Source: a virus. From it: DNA of 21,348 nucleotides. The translations under genes were made by a program, and so were the position numbers. Shown in pieces: positions 5,901 to 12,806 of the stretch; position 1 is the stretch's first letter; every line of letters starts with the position of its first letter. The notes under the pieces are model-generated. The model saw only the letters and a list, made by a program, of their open reading frames with translations. It did not search any database and was not told the origin of the DNA. The DNA is taken from positions 1 to 21,348 of the IMG/VR virus record IMGVR_UViG_3300030520_001138. The stretch is one strand, 5' to 3'.

Positions 5901-5963
5901 CACCCATCCAGGGGTGACACTCTCTCACTGACCCTGCCGCCTACAAGCGGGGGGGTTTTCTTT
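5901..5963 (+). terminator. Diverged hairpin unit 3 ending in a T-run (plus-strand terminator)
   Basis: CACCC at 5901-5905 pairs with GGGTG at 5912-5916. A second stem pairs 5931-5940 with 5947-5956 (one G-G mismatch), and its top strand CCCTGCCG matches hairpin 2 of units 1 and 4. TTTTCTTT follows at 5955-5962, making it a good intrinsic terminator for rightward transcription. No rightward protein gene lies upstream within the gap, so it would end a non-coding transcript. The lead-in gcgatgc is shared with unit 4. Confidence 0.6.
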
Positions 5964-6011
5964 AGAAGTTGACGCTGGGCCCGATCGCTGACGTAAGCAG
6001 TTTAGCGATGC

Positions 6012-6085
6012 AGGGCCGGCAACTCCTGCAAAAACCGTCCGGCCTTAGAGCCCTGCCGTAATCGTCCCTGACCTCGGCGGGGCTC
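6012..6085 (+). repeat. Hairpin unit 4
   Basis: Hairpin 1 AGGGCCGG (6012-6019) pairs with CCGGCCTT (6039-6046), with one G.T pair. A6047 is the linker. Hairpin 2 pairs 6048-6058 with 6075-6085, with one T.G pair (6054/6079). The hairpin 1 stem matches unit 7 almost base for base while the loops differ. Confidence 0.7.
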
Positions 6086-6127
6086 GTAGTGCCGGATCTG
6101 TAGTCGATCTAAACGGTTGAGGGCCTT

Positions 6128-6194
6128 AGAGCCGGTTAGCCTCATACCCTCGCCGGTTTTAGAGCCTCGCCGTTGTGAGCCAACGGCGGGGCTC
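6128..6194 (+). repeat. Hairpin unit 5
   Basis: Hairpin 1 AGAGCCGG (6128-6135) pairs with CCGGTTTT (6153-6160), with two G.T pairs. A6161 is the linker. Hairpin 2 pairs 6162-6175 with 6181-6194, 14 pairs (one T.G, 6167/6189) around the 5-base loop tgagc. This is the longest hairpin 2 in the array. Confidence 0.7.
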
Positions 6195-6213
6195 GTTAAG
6201 CATTTGGTAACCA

Positions 6214-6290
6214 GCGGGGTCCAACATCCCCGCGTCGTCTCATGGTCGTGGCGACACGCCTCGCCGGCCTCCCCCACGTGCCGGCGAGGC
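6214..6290 (+). repeat. Diverged hairpin unit 6
   Basis: GCGGGG (6214-6219) pairs with CCCCGC (6228-6233), and GCCTCGCCGGC (6258-6268) pairs perfectly with GCCGGCGAGGC (6280-6290). The second stem shares GCCTCGCCG with hairpin 2 of units 2, 5 and 7 but lacks the leading GA and the single-A linker. Position and stem wording make it a diverged member of the array. Confidence 0.5.
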
Positions 6291-6372
6291 ACCTGATCTC
6301 AGCACAGCGCGCGTAGTGCGGCCGCGCTTGACCAGATATGGACCTATACTTCGATGTTGATAGTGTGACGGA

Positions 6373-6443
6373 AGGGCCGGCGACTTCTGCCAGGGACTTC
6401 CGGCCTTAGAGCCTCGCCGAAACTGAACCTGTCGGCGGGGCTC
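6373..6443 (+). repeat. Hairpin unit 7
   Basis: Hairpin 1 AGGGCCGG (6373-6380) pairs with CCGGCCTT (6400-6407), with one G.T pair; GGAAG (6370-6374) can alternatively pair with CTTCC (6397-6401). A6408 is the linker. Hairpin 2 pairs 6409-6420 with 6432-6443, with one T.G pair. It ends 11 bases before the stop codon of the adjoining leftward gene. Confidence 0.7.
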
Positions 6444-6454
6444 GCCTTAACCGA

Positions 6455-6955
6455 TCAGAGCTTCGGTGCTCCGGCAGCGACAATCCGCGCCGCCGAGATC
6501 GCCGACTTCTCCGCGCTCTCTATGATCTCCTGCTTCTCGCGCTGTTCGCGTACCCGCTTTGCAGCCTGCTGCGCACGCTCCGGGTTCTCCTCGATCAGCG
6601 TGAGAAGCATGGTGAGGGACTGATCAAGATTGTTCATGCGATGCCGCATCACGCCGATCTCTGCCGAGTGGGCCGCATCCTTCGCCTCGATCTTCGCTTC
6701 GTACTCGCGGCGTGTCTCCTCTATCTTCGTCACTTGCGCAGCCGCTCCCGCTTCTAACTTATCGATGCGTTCGAGGAGATCGCCGCGCAGTGAGCCGTCG
6801 GCATCGTTGCGCTGCTTCAGAAGCAGCGGCCGTGAGCGGATCCAGTAGGTCAGCGCGCCACCGACCAACGTCCAGATGCCCGCGCTTGTAAGAATGCTGC
6901 CGAGGGACAGGCCACCCCAGGTCGACAGCGTGGTGAAGGACACGGCATTACCCAT
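6455..6955 (-). CDS. N-terminally anchored coiled-coil protein (spanin-like candidate)
   Basis: A 166-residue protein from the ATG at 6955, with GGGGGAAG upstream; the longer frame to 6985 lacks a good ribosome site. One transmembrane helix lies at about 17-39 (LSLGSILTSAGIWTLVGGALTYW). It is followed by a long charged helical region (50-150) with heptad-like spacing (LLERIDKLEAG, TKIEETRREYEAKIEAK). This is the shape of an inner-membrane spanin such as lambda Rz, though no outer-membrane partner is visible. It overlaps the upstream membrane gene by 8 bases and is the last gene before the hairpin array in the late direction. Confidence 0.7.
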   Translation of the reverse strand: MGNAVSFTTLSTWGGLSLGSILTSAGIWTLVGGALTYWIRSRPLLLKQRNDADGSLRGDLLERIDKLEAGAAAQVTKIEETRREYEAKIEAKDAAHSAEIGVMRHRMNNLDQSLTMLLTLIEENPERAQQAAKRVREQREKQEIIESAEKSAISAARIVAAGAPKL

Positions 6956-7271
6956 TGCGCTTCCCCCGGTAGGCTCGCCCTGCACGGATCGACTGCACGG
7001 CGACGATGAGCGAGAAGACGTAAAGCCCTAGGTGAAATGCCTCGGAGGTGCTGGCGACATACCAGCGGATGTTGAAGCCGAGGACCATCGCCGCGAACAG
7101 CGCGTCGCGAGCCCATAGAACGTCGTGCTCGATCGAGCGGCCGGTGAATACGCGCCAGAGGGAGCCCAGGTTGGTCGCGAGTACATATGTCCATCCAATG
7201 CCGCCGATCACGCGCAGGATGTCGATCAGAGACACGCTCGCGAGCGCGCTCCATAGGTGTGGATGCGTCAT
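6948..7271 (-). CDS. Three-span membrane protein, holin candidate
   Basis: A 107-residue protein from the ATG at 7271, with AAGGAGAT at ideal spacing. Hydrophobic helices lie at about 15-35 (LIDILRVIGGIGWTYVLA), 55-75 (RDALFAAMVLGFNIRWYV) and 79-96 (FHLGLYVFSLIVAVQSI). A basic tail (RAGRAYRGKRNG) ends it. Three helices and a positively charged C-terminus match class I holins, and the endolysin lies in the same operon. The holin role is inferred from topology and context, not from a recognised family. Confidence 0.7.
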   Translation of the reverse strand: MTHPHLWSALASVSLIDILRVIGGIGWTYVLATNLGSLWRVFTGRSIEHDVLWARDALFAAMVLGFNIRWYVASTSEAFHLGLYVFSLIVAVQSIRAGRAYRGKRNG

Positions 7272-7314
7272 GCGATCTCCTTTTAGAGCGGCGCGAGCAC
7301 GCCGGCCTGTGGGA

Positions 7315-7479
7315 CTATTGAGCGGGCGGGACGCTGTTGGGGGTGTCAACTGCCCCCGTCACCTGCTCCGCCTGCGACCGCAGTGCCGCAGCGCTCGCCA
7401 AGTCGCCCATTCGCTCAGCCTGATCCGCGGACGAACTAAGTATCTGCCGCGAGATCGCGGCGCGCTGGTCGTCGTTCAT
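7315..7479 (-). CDS. Small hydrophilic protein between tailspike and holin
   Basis: A 54-residue protein starting MNDDQRAAISRQILSSSADQ. Ala- and Gln-rich helices are followed by a Pro-containing tail. The ATG at 7479 comes one base after the tailspike stop (TAAAATG), so it is probably translated by re-initiation. The open frame extends further upstream only inside the tailspike gene. No family is recognised. It may be a chaperone for the spike, since small genes in that place sometimes are, but there is no direct evidence. Confidence 0.5.
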   Translation of the reverse strand: MNDDQRAAISRQILSSSADQAERMGDLASAAALRSQAEQVTGAVDTPNSVPPAQ

Positions 7480-7480
7480 T

Positions 7481-9319
7481 TTATACCGATCCTGTGTTGC
7501 AGAGGACTTGGAAGATCGTTTCGCCGGGCAGTCCGGCGTCGTTGAGGGCAAAGCCGCTCGCGGGCACCCCGCCAAGCTTCACCGTGACATTGAAGACGCT
7601 ACCCGCCCGATTGGCGGCCGGCATGGCAAACGATGCCGTCAGATCGATATCGCTGTAACCAACGGGGCATGCGACGAACCGGAAACCAGGCTGCTGCACG
7701 CCGTTGAAAAAGAGCAGAACCTGAAGGTTTGCCGCGGCCGCAGACGTATTGTGCATGAGATGATGCATGCTGATCTTGCCACGAGCAGCGCCATCAAACG
7801 TCTGCGGGATGTCGAAGCTGCCGAGTAGCATCGTGTTATCGGATGCGACGGCCGGGCTGTTGACGAGCAGGTCTATCTCATAACCACGCCCATGGCCGAC
7901 GTTGCGTTCCTTCCCCTGCGTGACGACCTGGTAGAGATACTGGCCTCTGAAATCGCAGATGAAGTCGAGCGCATTGTCGATCTTCGCGACATATCCGCTG
8001 GTCCCGGCCAGCAACCCCTGCAGAGACGTCTGGAGCGGACCGCCCTGCAAAAGCTGGATTTCGCTGATGGCGTAATCCTGGATCGGGTTGTTGCTGTCGC
8101 CGGTGATCGTATAGGCTTGGTAGGCGGACGCATCGAGGCCGTTGTTCGTCCAGGTGTGCCCGGCGAAGTGTATGGATATCGCGCCGGAAACCCGCAGCTG
8201 TCCGCTGGTCTGGGCGCCGAGGCGGGCGACCTTGTTGCCGATCTGCTCGAACGACGAGTTTATCAGCGTCAGGCCGAGCAGCCCCAGGGTGCCGTTGCCG
8301 TCCTCCTGGTAGAAGCCGTAGGGGCTGAAGCCCCCGTGGCAGCCCATGAGCAGCAGGGCCCCGATGCCCCCGGGGGACACGCCCGCTATCTTGCTCGTGC
8401 CGTGGGAGCCGTACGTCGCGAACAACGCCCCCGTGAAGACGCAGTCGAAGTAGCGATAGTCGCCGGTGTTTCGCTCCCAATACAGATTGTACCAGCAGTT
8501 CGAGACCTGCAAATTGGTGCCACCAAGATGGCCGGCGTTGTTGTTGTGGACGATGCCCTTGTAAAAGAAGTTGACCGTGACATCGACGAGATGAATGAAG
8601 CCGCAATTCTCGTCGAAGAGGATGCCATTGCCGAGAAAATTGCACGTGGCTGGATTCGAGGATCGTGTCGCGGTGCGGGTCGCCAGGCCAACGATGCCGA
8701 AGCCGCGGAAGGGTGCCGAATTTATCGCCGCGCTATCGGCGACCTTTCCGCCGATGCGAACCAGTGCAAGATTATTGACCGTATCGTTCGGGACGAAGCC
8801 ATTCCAATAGGACAGCGACGACGCGGAAACCATGAGCTTTGTGCACCATGCTCCCTCGCCGACCATCCCCGTAAGCAGCTGCAGCATCTGACTGATGACG
8901 TAGAGGCCGGCCGGAACGTAGATCGGTACGTTAGAGAGGATCGCCAACGCGATCGCCGCCTGAAACGCGGCAGTGTCGTCGGTTACACCATCTCCCACGG
9001 CACCGCATTTGCGGACGTTGACGGCGCCATCGACCGTCAACCTGAAGCCGAGAGGGTTGCCCGAGATCGTGGTGCTGGAAAGAAACGCGGTCTTCGGGTT
9101 CGCGGAGACATACGCCGACGTCACGCTCTGATCGTAGATATAATCTGCGATACCGAGACCAGGTTTGGTGTGGCCCGCCGTTCTTAGCGCTGGCACGCCT
9201 TGGGGTGCGGCGATCCCGCCGGATGCGGCGAAGAGAGCGATAGCCGACACGTTACCGCCGATCCCGCCCACAGGGCCGCGAAGGCCTGGGATTTGCACAG
9301 CGATTGGACCGTTGATCAT
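7481..9319 (-). CDS. Tailspike with pectate-lyase-type beta-helix
   Basis: A 612-residue receptor-binding protein. The N-terminal 95 residues are Gly/Ala-rich and probably attach to the tail. KCGAVGDGVTDDTAAFQAAI (about 104-123) is the hallmark opening of the pectate-lyase-3 fold, followed by VPIYVPAGLYVIS and many short strands rich in Gly, Asn and Ser (residues 150-470) as in right-handed beta-helices. A C-terminal beta-sandwich-like region (about 475-612) may trimerise or bind. Such spikes often cleave surface polysaccharide; whether this one is an enzyme cannot be read from the sequence. Its ATG overlaps the upstream stop (ATGA). Confidence 0.85.
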   Translation of the reverse strand: MINGPIAVQIPGLRGPVGGIGGNVSAIALFAASGGIAAPQGVPALRTAGHTKPGLGIADYIYDQSVTSAYVSANPKTAFLSSTTISGNPLGFRLTVDGAVNVRKCGAVGDGVTDDTAAFQAAIALAILSNVPIYVPAGLYVISQMLQLLTGMVGEGAWCTKLMVSASSLSYWNGFVPNDTVNNLALVRIGGKVADSAAINSAPFRGFGIVGLATRTATRSSNPATCNFLGNGILFDENCGFIHLVDVTVNFFYKGIVHNNNAGHLGGTNLQVSNCWYNLYWERNTGDYRYFDCVFTGALFATYGSHGTSKIAGVSPGGIGALLLMGCHGGFSPYGFYQEDGNGTLGLLGLTLINSSFEQIGNKVARLGAQTSGQLRVSGAISIHFAGHTWTNNGLDASAYQAYTITGDSNNPIQDYAISEIQLLQGGPLQTSLQGLLAGTSGYVAKIDNALDFICDFRGQYLYQVVTQGKERNVGHGRGYEIDLLVNSPAVASDNTMLLGSFDIPQTFDGAARGKISMHHLMHNTSAAAANLQVLLFFNGVQQPGFRFVACPVGYSDIDLTASFAMPAANRAGSVFNVTVKLGGVPASGFALNDAGLPGETIFQVLCNTGSV

Positions 9320-9759
9320 GCTGTGGTCACTCCCGGCGAGACGATGAAGGGGCCGCTCGACAGGACTTCCGTTGTCCCGTCGGCGTAAGTGAGGCGGATG
9401 TCGAAGGCGAAGACCTGGTCGGAATCGAGGTCCGCCGGCTCGGGGGCGGGCAGCTGCGCCAGTACCGCCAACTCCGCCATTTGCGCGGCAGCCATTCCCG
9501 GCAAGGTCGCAAGTTGGGCCGGGGTAAAGCCGAAGCCGAGGTCAAGCGCGAGCGTCCGCGTCCCGTCACCGTTGTCCGTGTCGGTGAAGGCGACCGGATT
9601 GAGCGTCAGCAACGCCGGGTCCGGCGCGCCGGCGTATAGTCTCACCTGTATGGCGACATACCCGCCAATGAGCGGAAGTTGTCCTCCCGGATAGATGTAG
9701 CTGAGCGGAGGTGCCCACGTCGCGTTACGCGACGCGGTGAGCGTCTGTTGGATCGGCAT
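9316..9759 (-). CDS. Tail-associated protein upstream of the spike
   Basis: A 147-residue protein starting MPIQQTLTASRNATWAPPL. The N-terminal half has alternating strands (VAIQVRLYAGAPDPALLTL and GDGTRTLALDLGF), and the C-terminal half has DQVFAFDIRLTYADGTTEVLSSGPFIV. This resembles the small beta-sandwich proteins encoded between tail tip and spike in siphophages, probably a connector or upper-baseplate piece. It contains no enzyme motif. It ends by ATGA overlap into the spike gene and begins 13 bases after the tail-tip gene. Confidence 0.65.
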   Translation of the reverse strand: MPIQQTLTASRNATWAPPLSYIYPGGQLPLIGGYVAIQVRLYAGAPDPALLTLNPVAFTDTDNGDGTRTLALDLGFGFTPAQLATLPGMAAAQMAELAVLAQLPAPEPADLDSDQVFAFDIRLTYADGTTEVLSSGPFIVSPGVTTA

Positions 9760-9771
9760 GCTGTCCCCGAT

Positions 9772-11199
9772 TCAGAAATAGGTGATGACGATCGCGAGCC
9801 CGGCGCCGCCTGTGCCGCCATTGCCGCCGTTGCCGGACTGCGATGCCCCGCCGCCGCCCGCGCCCGACCCGTTGGCGCCACCATTGCCGCCGGTGCCGCC
9901 ATTGCCGGCTGCGTAGGCACCACCGCCTCCACCGGACGATCCGACGCGCCCGGCATAGGCGACGCCAACACCGCCATTGCCGCCCGTCGTGGTGCCTGCT
10001 GCAGTATCCTCGTACGTCGCCATGCCGCGGCCCGCAGCGCCTGCATTCTCGACGTTCGCCGCTGTGAAGCCGCCGCCCGAACCGCCGCCATTGCCGCCGG
10101 TCATCATCGAGATGCCGCCAGATGAAGCGACGCCCAATGCAGAACATCCGCCGCCGGCCGAACCACCAACCGGATTGGTTGAAGAGCCGCCCGTCGTCCC
10201 GCTGGCCCCTGCAACAAGCGCCCCCGTGCCAGCTGTAGCGCCTGAACCCGACGAGCCGGCCGAACGAAGCGAACCGGCACCGCCACTCGCCGATGCAACC
10301 GAAGGTGCGCCGCCACCCCCGCCGCCGCCGCCGAATGCCGTGATATACGATCCGAAGATGGTGTTTCCGCCAGCACCGCCGGCAGTCCCGGCACCGGCCG
10401 TCGTGGCTCCAACGCCAGCGGTGCCAGCTGATCCCACGGTTACCGAAACCGACGCGCCTAGATCGCTCGCCAGATAGGTCATATCCGCACGGCCAGCGCC
10501 GCTGCCGCCCGCTCCACCGGACGCGGCGGTCGATGCGGCAACCTTGGGGCCGCCACCGCCGCCGCCTCCACCGCCGAAGAGGATGACGCGAACCGACTTC
10601 GCTCCCGAGAAGGTCACGCTGCCCTTGGCGTCATAGGACAAAGTGATCGACGACGCGGCGAGGCCGGATAGCTTGGATGCGGTCGTCAGGCCGGGCGGGC
10701 CGAGATCTCCGAGTTGCGCGGCCTCTGGCTGCGCTCCGAGCTGCGTGCTGACGTATAGGTGACCCCGGTCGGGGACTTCGGCGGTGTAGCCATCGATCAA
10801 CGTGATGACGCCGTCGACATAGAAGTTCTCAATGCCTTTGATCGGACCGGTCGAGTAGATCGTGATCAGCGTTTCGTTGACGTCGTCTTTGCCATAGGCT
10901 TGGCGATAGACGATCTGGCCGCCGCTATAGCAGCGGCCCATGATATGCGGGATGCCTGCCTGCGGGTCCGACTGCCAAGCCATCGGATTGGCGATCTGCT
11001 GCGGCTTTTTGGCAGTCAGTTCCGCCAGAATGCCGAGTCCGGCCGTCGCGGCAGCCAATGCCGTCGAGGCCGTCGCCACGGACACGCCGACGGCCGTGGT
11101 CGCAGCTGCGGCCGTCGGCCCTATCGAGACGCCATAGGTTGCGACGGCGAGCGCGACGACACCGACAATCTCGGCCGCGGTCCGCAGGAAATGGCTCAT
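9772..11199 (-). CDS. gpJ-type tail tip N-terminus fused to a glycine-rich adhesin domain
   Basis: A 475-residue protein in two unlike parts. Residues 1-193 match the start of tail-tip/host-specificity proteins: a hydrophobic N-terminus, then NPMAWQSDPQAGIPHIMGRC, QAYGKDDVNETL and GIENFYVDG. Residues 194-475 are a glycine-rich tail domain beginning SVTFSGAKSVRVILFGGGG, with runs of up to nine Gly, SVSVTVGSAG and the typical ending AIVITYF. A gpJ is normally about 1000 residues with a hub region, which is missing here. The join is in frame near 10620. I infer that a deletion fused gpJ to a downstream fibre gene. Poly-Gly domains of this sort act as adhesins in T-even gp38, but the families need not be related. 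The ATG overlaps the peptidase stop. Confidence 0.8.
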   Translation of the reverse strand: MSHFLRTAAEIVGVVALAVATYGVSIGPTAAAATTAVGVSVATASTALAAATAGLGILAELTAKKPQQIANPMAWQSDPQAGIPHIMGRCYSGGQIVYRQAYGKDDVNETLITIYSTGPIKGIENFYVDGVITLIDGYTAEVPDRGHLYVSTQLGAQPEAAQLGDLGPPGLTTASKLSGLAASSITLSYDAKGSVTFSGAKSVRVILFGGGGGGGGGPKVAASTAASGGAGGSGAGRADMTYLASDLGASVSVTVGSAGTAGVGATTAGAGTAGGAGGNTIFGSYITAFGGGGGGGGAPSVASASGGAGSLRSAGSSGSGATAGTGALVAGASGTTGGSSTNPVGGSAGGGCSALGVASSGGISMMTGGNGGGSGGGFTAANVENAGAAGRGMATYEDTAAGTTTGGNGGVGVAYAGRVGSSGGGGGAYAAGNGGTGGNGGANGSGAGGGGASQSGNGGNGGTGGAGLAIVITYF

Positions 11200-11618
11200 G
11201 CCACGGTCCAGGCGGTTTCGAGTTGGACCCGGCGCAGGACGCTGACGCCTGCGGCATCCTCGTGAAAGCCGAGCATGGCGCCGTTGCCGAGCATGATCCC
11301 GAACGCACCGAAGCTATCCGTTCCTGCACCGAGCACGATGTCGCCGGTCAGCGCGAAGGCCGGCGCGATCCGCGCAAGCAACAGGCCGTCCAGCACATCG
11401 CCGATCGTCTCGTGTCCGCCCCGGCGCAGCGCGGCCCGCGCGCCGAGCGCGGTGCGATAGCGGCCGAAGCGAGTTAGCCCGGCGTTGTAGCCCAGCTGGC
11501 GAAGATGCCATGCGACGATGCGGGAACAATCGCACACGCCCCAAGAGAATGGCTTGCCGACCCAATAGTCGAGCGTTGCCTGCGCTGCGTCGCGGCGACG
11601 CTCCAGAATATCCGTCAC
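11196..11618 (-). CDS. NlpC/P60-like tail peptidase (DUF6950-like)
   Basis: A 140-residue protein. GKPFSWGVCDCSRIVAWHLRQ places a probable catalytic Cys in a WGxCDC context at the start of a helix, as in NlpC/P60 cysteine peptidases carried at tail tips. GDIVLGAG and later GFHEDAAGV may supply the remaining core strands; a His is present at GFHED. I chose the GTG at 11618, which overlaps the upstream stop (GTGA), over the ATG at 11651, which lies inside the previous gene with no better ribosome site. Its place between the tail tip protein and other tip genes is standard for this peptidase. It would cut peptidoglycan during DNA entry. Confidence 0.75.
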   Translation of the reverse strand: MTDILERRRDAAQATLDYWVGKPFSWGVCDCSRIVAWHLRQLGYNAGLTRFGRYRTALGARAALRRGGHETIGDVLDGLLLARIAPAFALTGDIVLGAGTDSFGAFGIMLGNGAMLGFHEDAAGVSVLRRVQLETAWTVA

Positions 11619-12208
11619 CGGCTCACACCGGATTCGGGCGATGTGCCCCAATATATCTGCCTGAGAATGCCGGTCACGTCGGCAAGCCCCGTCTCGCCCG
11701 GCCAGAGGTGGCGATGAAAGGTGTCCGATAGGCGGATCCCGTCGTCGGTGAAGAAGAAGAGCTCGTCATCCGACGTGATCTCCATTTCCAGCGTCCGGCT
11801 ATTCGCACCGCCCTTGAGCGTCACGGTGTCGAGTGAGCCGGAGAACTGCAGTTCGGGCATGTCGATCGGGAGGCCGGTCGCCATGTTGAGAACGCCGAGC
11901 CACAGCGATACGGCCGAGCCTTGCATCTGCGGTTGCGCGAGCGTCGTCGCTGCTACGTCGTCCTTCGGCGCGAACGTCATCCGGACGGCGGGTGCCTCGT
12001 CTCCAGTGCCGTCGGTGAGCGTTTCCATCGACATGATCGATCCGAACATGGGATCGTCGCCGAGATAAGTGTTGCCGCCGAACGGGACCTGGCCCGCGCC
12101 TTCCAGCAGATAGATCGTGCGACCAGGCAAGGCGATCGATAGCGCGCCGAACATCATCACGACCGGCTGGGCGAGGGCCGCATCGTTGGCGGCCGAGAAT
12201 GTCGACAT
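11615..12208 (-). CDS. Tail-tip or hub-associated protein
   Basis: A 197-residue protein beginning MSTFSAANDAALAQPVVMMFGALSI. It is beta-rich, with segments VRMTFAPKDD, VSLWLGVLNMATGLPID and TLEMEITSDDELFFF, and ends with LRQIYWGTSPESG. Position (after tape measure and distal tail protein, before the peptidase and gpJ) and size match the hub-side minor tail proteins of lambda-like siphophages, including those placed like GTA gp13. I do not recognise a precise family. It starts by TGATG overlap with the gene before it and looks intact. Confidence 0.7.
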   Translation of the reverse strand: MSTFSAANDAALAQPVVMMFGALSIALPGRTIYLLEGAGQVPFGGNTYLGDDPMFGSIMSMETLTDGTGDEAPAVRMTFAPKDDVAATTLAQPQMQGSAVSLWLGVLNMATGLPIDMPELQFSGSLDTVTLKGGANSRTLEMEITSDDELFFFTDDGIRLSDTFHRHLWPGETGLADVTGILRQIYWGTSPESGVSR

Positions 12209-12804
12209 CAGGCGGCCTCGGTGATCATGATTTTCGCGGGCACGCCCTTGGCGATCGAAAGCTCGATCTCGACGCTATTGCCGGTGAGAAAGCCCTCGAT
12301 CATGGGCTTAAAGAACTCGCAGACAGCGCCGTCGTCAGGCGAGACGCGGAGCATGGGCCAAATCATCGCCGCCATCTTGCCGGTAGGATCGGCGATCCCC
12401 TGATTGGCCAGATGGTGCAGGTATCTGCGGCCACCCTGGATGATCGAAAAGAACTGGCCGATCCTGCCCATATATTCTGGCGTGAAGCCACGGATATTCA
12501 GCGTCGTGCCGAGTTGCCCTGCTCCATCGACGACGGGCGCACCTGGCTCGCCGACATGAAAACCGGGCTGCGGAACCGGGAAAAGGGCACCATCTACCAA
12601 CGCTTGGCGGATTGCCGACATCAGCACGCGCCCGTCGGGCTCTGGGCGCAAGCGTGGAAACAGGATGTCGATCGCGCAGCGACTGCCAAGGCGATTGACG
12701 CGCTGGGCCGCGCCGCCGCCCGGTGGCGTCAGCGTGCCACCGAAATCCAGGAAGCGGATCACCGCGCTCTGCGGGAGCCGCGGTTGGGGAATTAAGATCG
12801 ACAT
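12208..12804 (-). CDS. Distal-tail-like minor tail protein
   Basis: A 198-residue protein starting MSILIPQPRLPQSAVIRFLDFGGTL, with NIRGFTPEYMGRIGQFFSII in the middle and a C-terminal segment ending VPAKIMITEAA. It lies directly after the tape measure, the place of distal tail proteins in siphophages. The region upstream reads TAGTGATG: the tape-measure TAG is followed in frame by GTG (12807) and ATG (12804), and I use the ATG. No enzyme motif is seen. The assignment rests on position and size. Confidence 0.65.
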   Translation of the reverse strand: MSILIPQPRLPQSAVIRFLDFGGTLTPPGGGAAQRVNRLGSRCAIDILFPRLRPEPDGRVLMSAIRQALVDGALFPVPQPGFHVGEPGAPVVDGAGQLGTTLNIRGFTPEYMGRIGQFFSIIQGGRRYLHHLANQGIADPTGKMAAMIWPMLRVSPDDGAVCEFFKPMIEGFLTGNSVEIELSIAKGVPAKIMITEAA

Positions 12805-12806
12805 CA

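Larger units (their letters stand above)
5651..6443 (+). repeat. Tandem array of two-hairpin units, probable plus-strand structured RNAs
   Basis: Five units share one plan: hairpin 1 whose 3' arm ends in T or TT, a single A, then hairpin 2 beginning GAGCC(C/T). Two further diverged units fill the gaps, so seven units recur at roughly 120 bases. Hairpin 2 arms covary: CCCTG pairs with CAGGG in unit 1, CCTCG with CGAGG in unit 2, and the wobble-tolerant CGGGG serves in units 4, 5 and 7. By hand I count 13 wobble pairs in the ten stems of the five good units. All are G.T or T.G on the plus strand, and none is A.C. In minus-strand RNA the same positions would be A.C mismatches. The conserved form therefore appears to be plus-strand RNA, antisense to the direction of the late operon. 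No known RNA family is recognised. Confidence 0.7.
5617..6454. other. 838-base gap without protein genes, holding the hairpin array
   Basis: This is the only long non-coding stretch inside the late block. The one leftward frame that crosses it (6002-6292) is Arg/Gly/Leu-rich, has no ribosome site, and follows the repeated stems rather than protein-like sequence. The region consists almost entirely of the two-hairpin units listed separately, plus short linkers with recurring wording (ggacctat before units 2 and 7; gcgatgc before units 3 and 4). Confidence 0.8.

Noticed and set aside
6002-6292. Leftward 96-residue open frame in the hairpin array
   Set aside because: It follows the repeated stems, has no ribosome site and an Arg-rich, low-information composition; best explained by the GC-rich hairpins.
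5651-6443. CRISPR array
   Set aside because: Units are about 70 bases with diverged sequence and internal hairpins; there are no identical direct repeats with equal spacers and no cas genes.
7892-9187. Rightward 431-codon open frame opposite the tailspike
   Set aside because: Antisense shadow: composition is driven by the spike gene's third-position GC, and no start signal or family is seen.
7481-9319. Diversity-generating retroelement acting on the tailspike
   Set aside because: No reverse transcriptase gene, and no template/variable repeat pair is visible in the window.
9780-10590. Simple-sequence (GGC/GCC) repeat expansion
   Set aside because: The runs encode the glycine-rich domain with varied codons and spaced non-Gly residues; it is a protein domain, not a DNA microsatellite.
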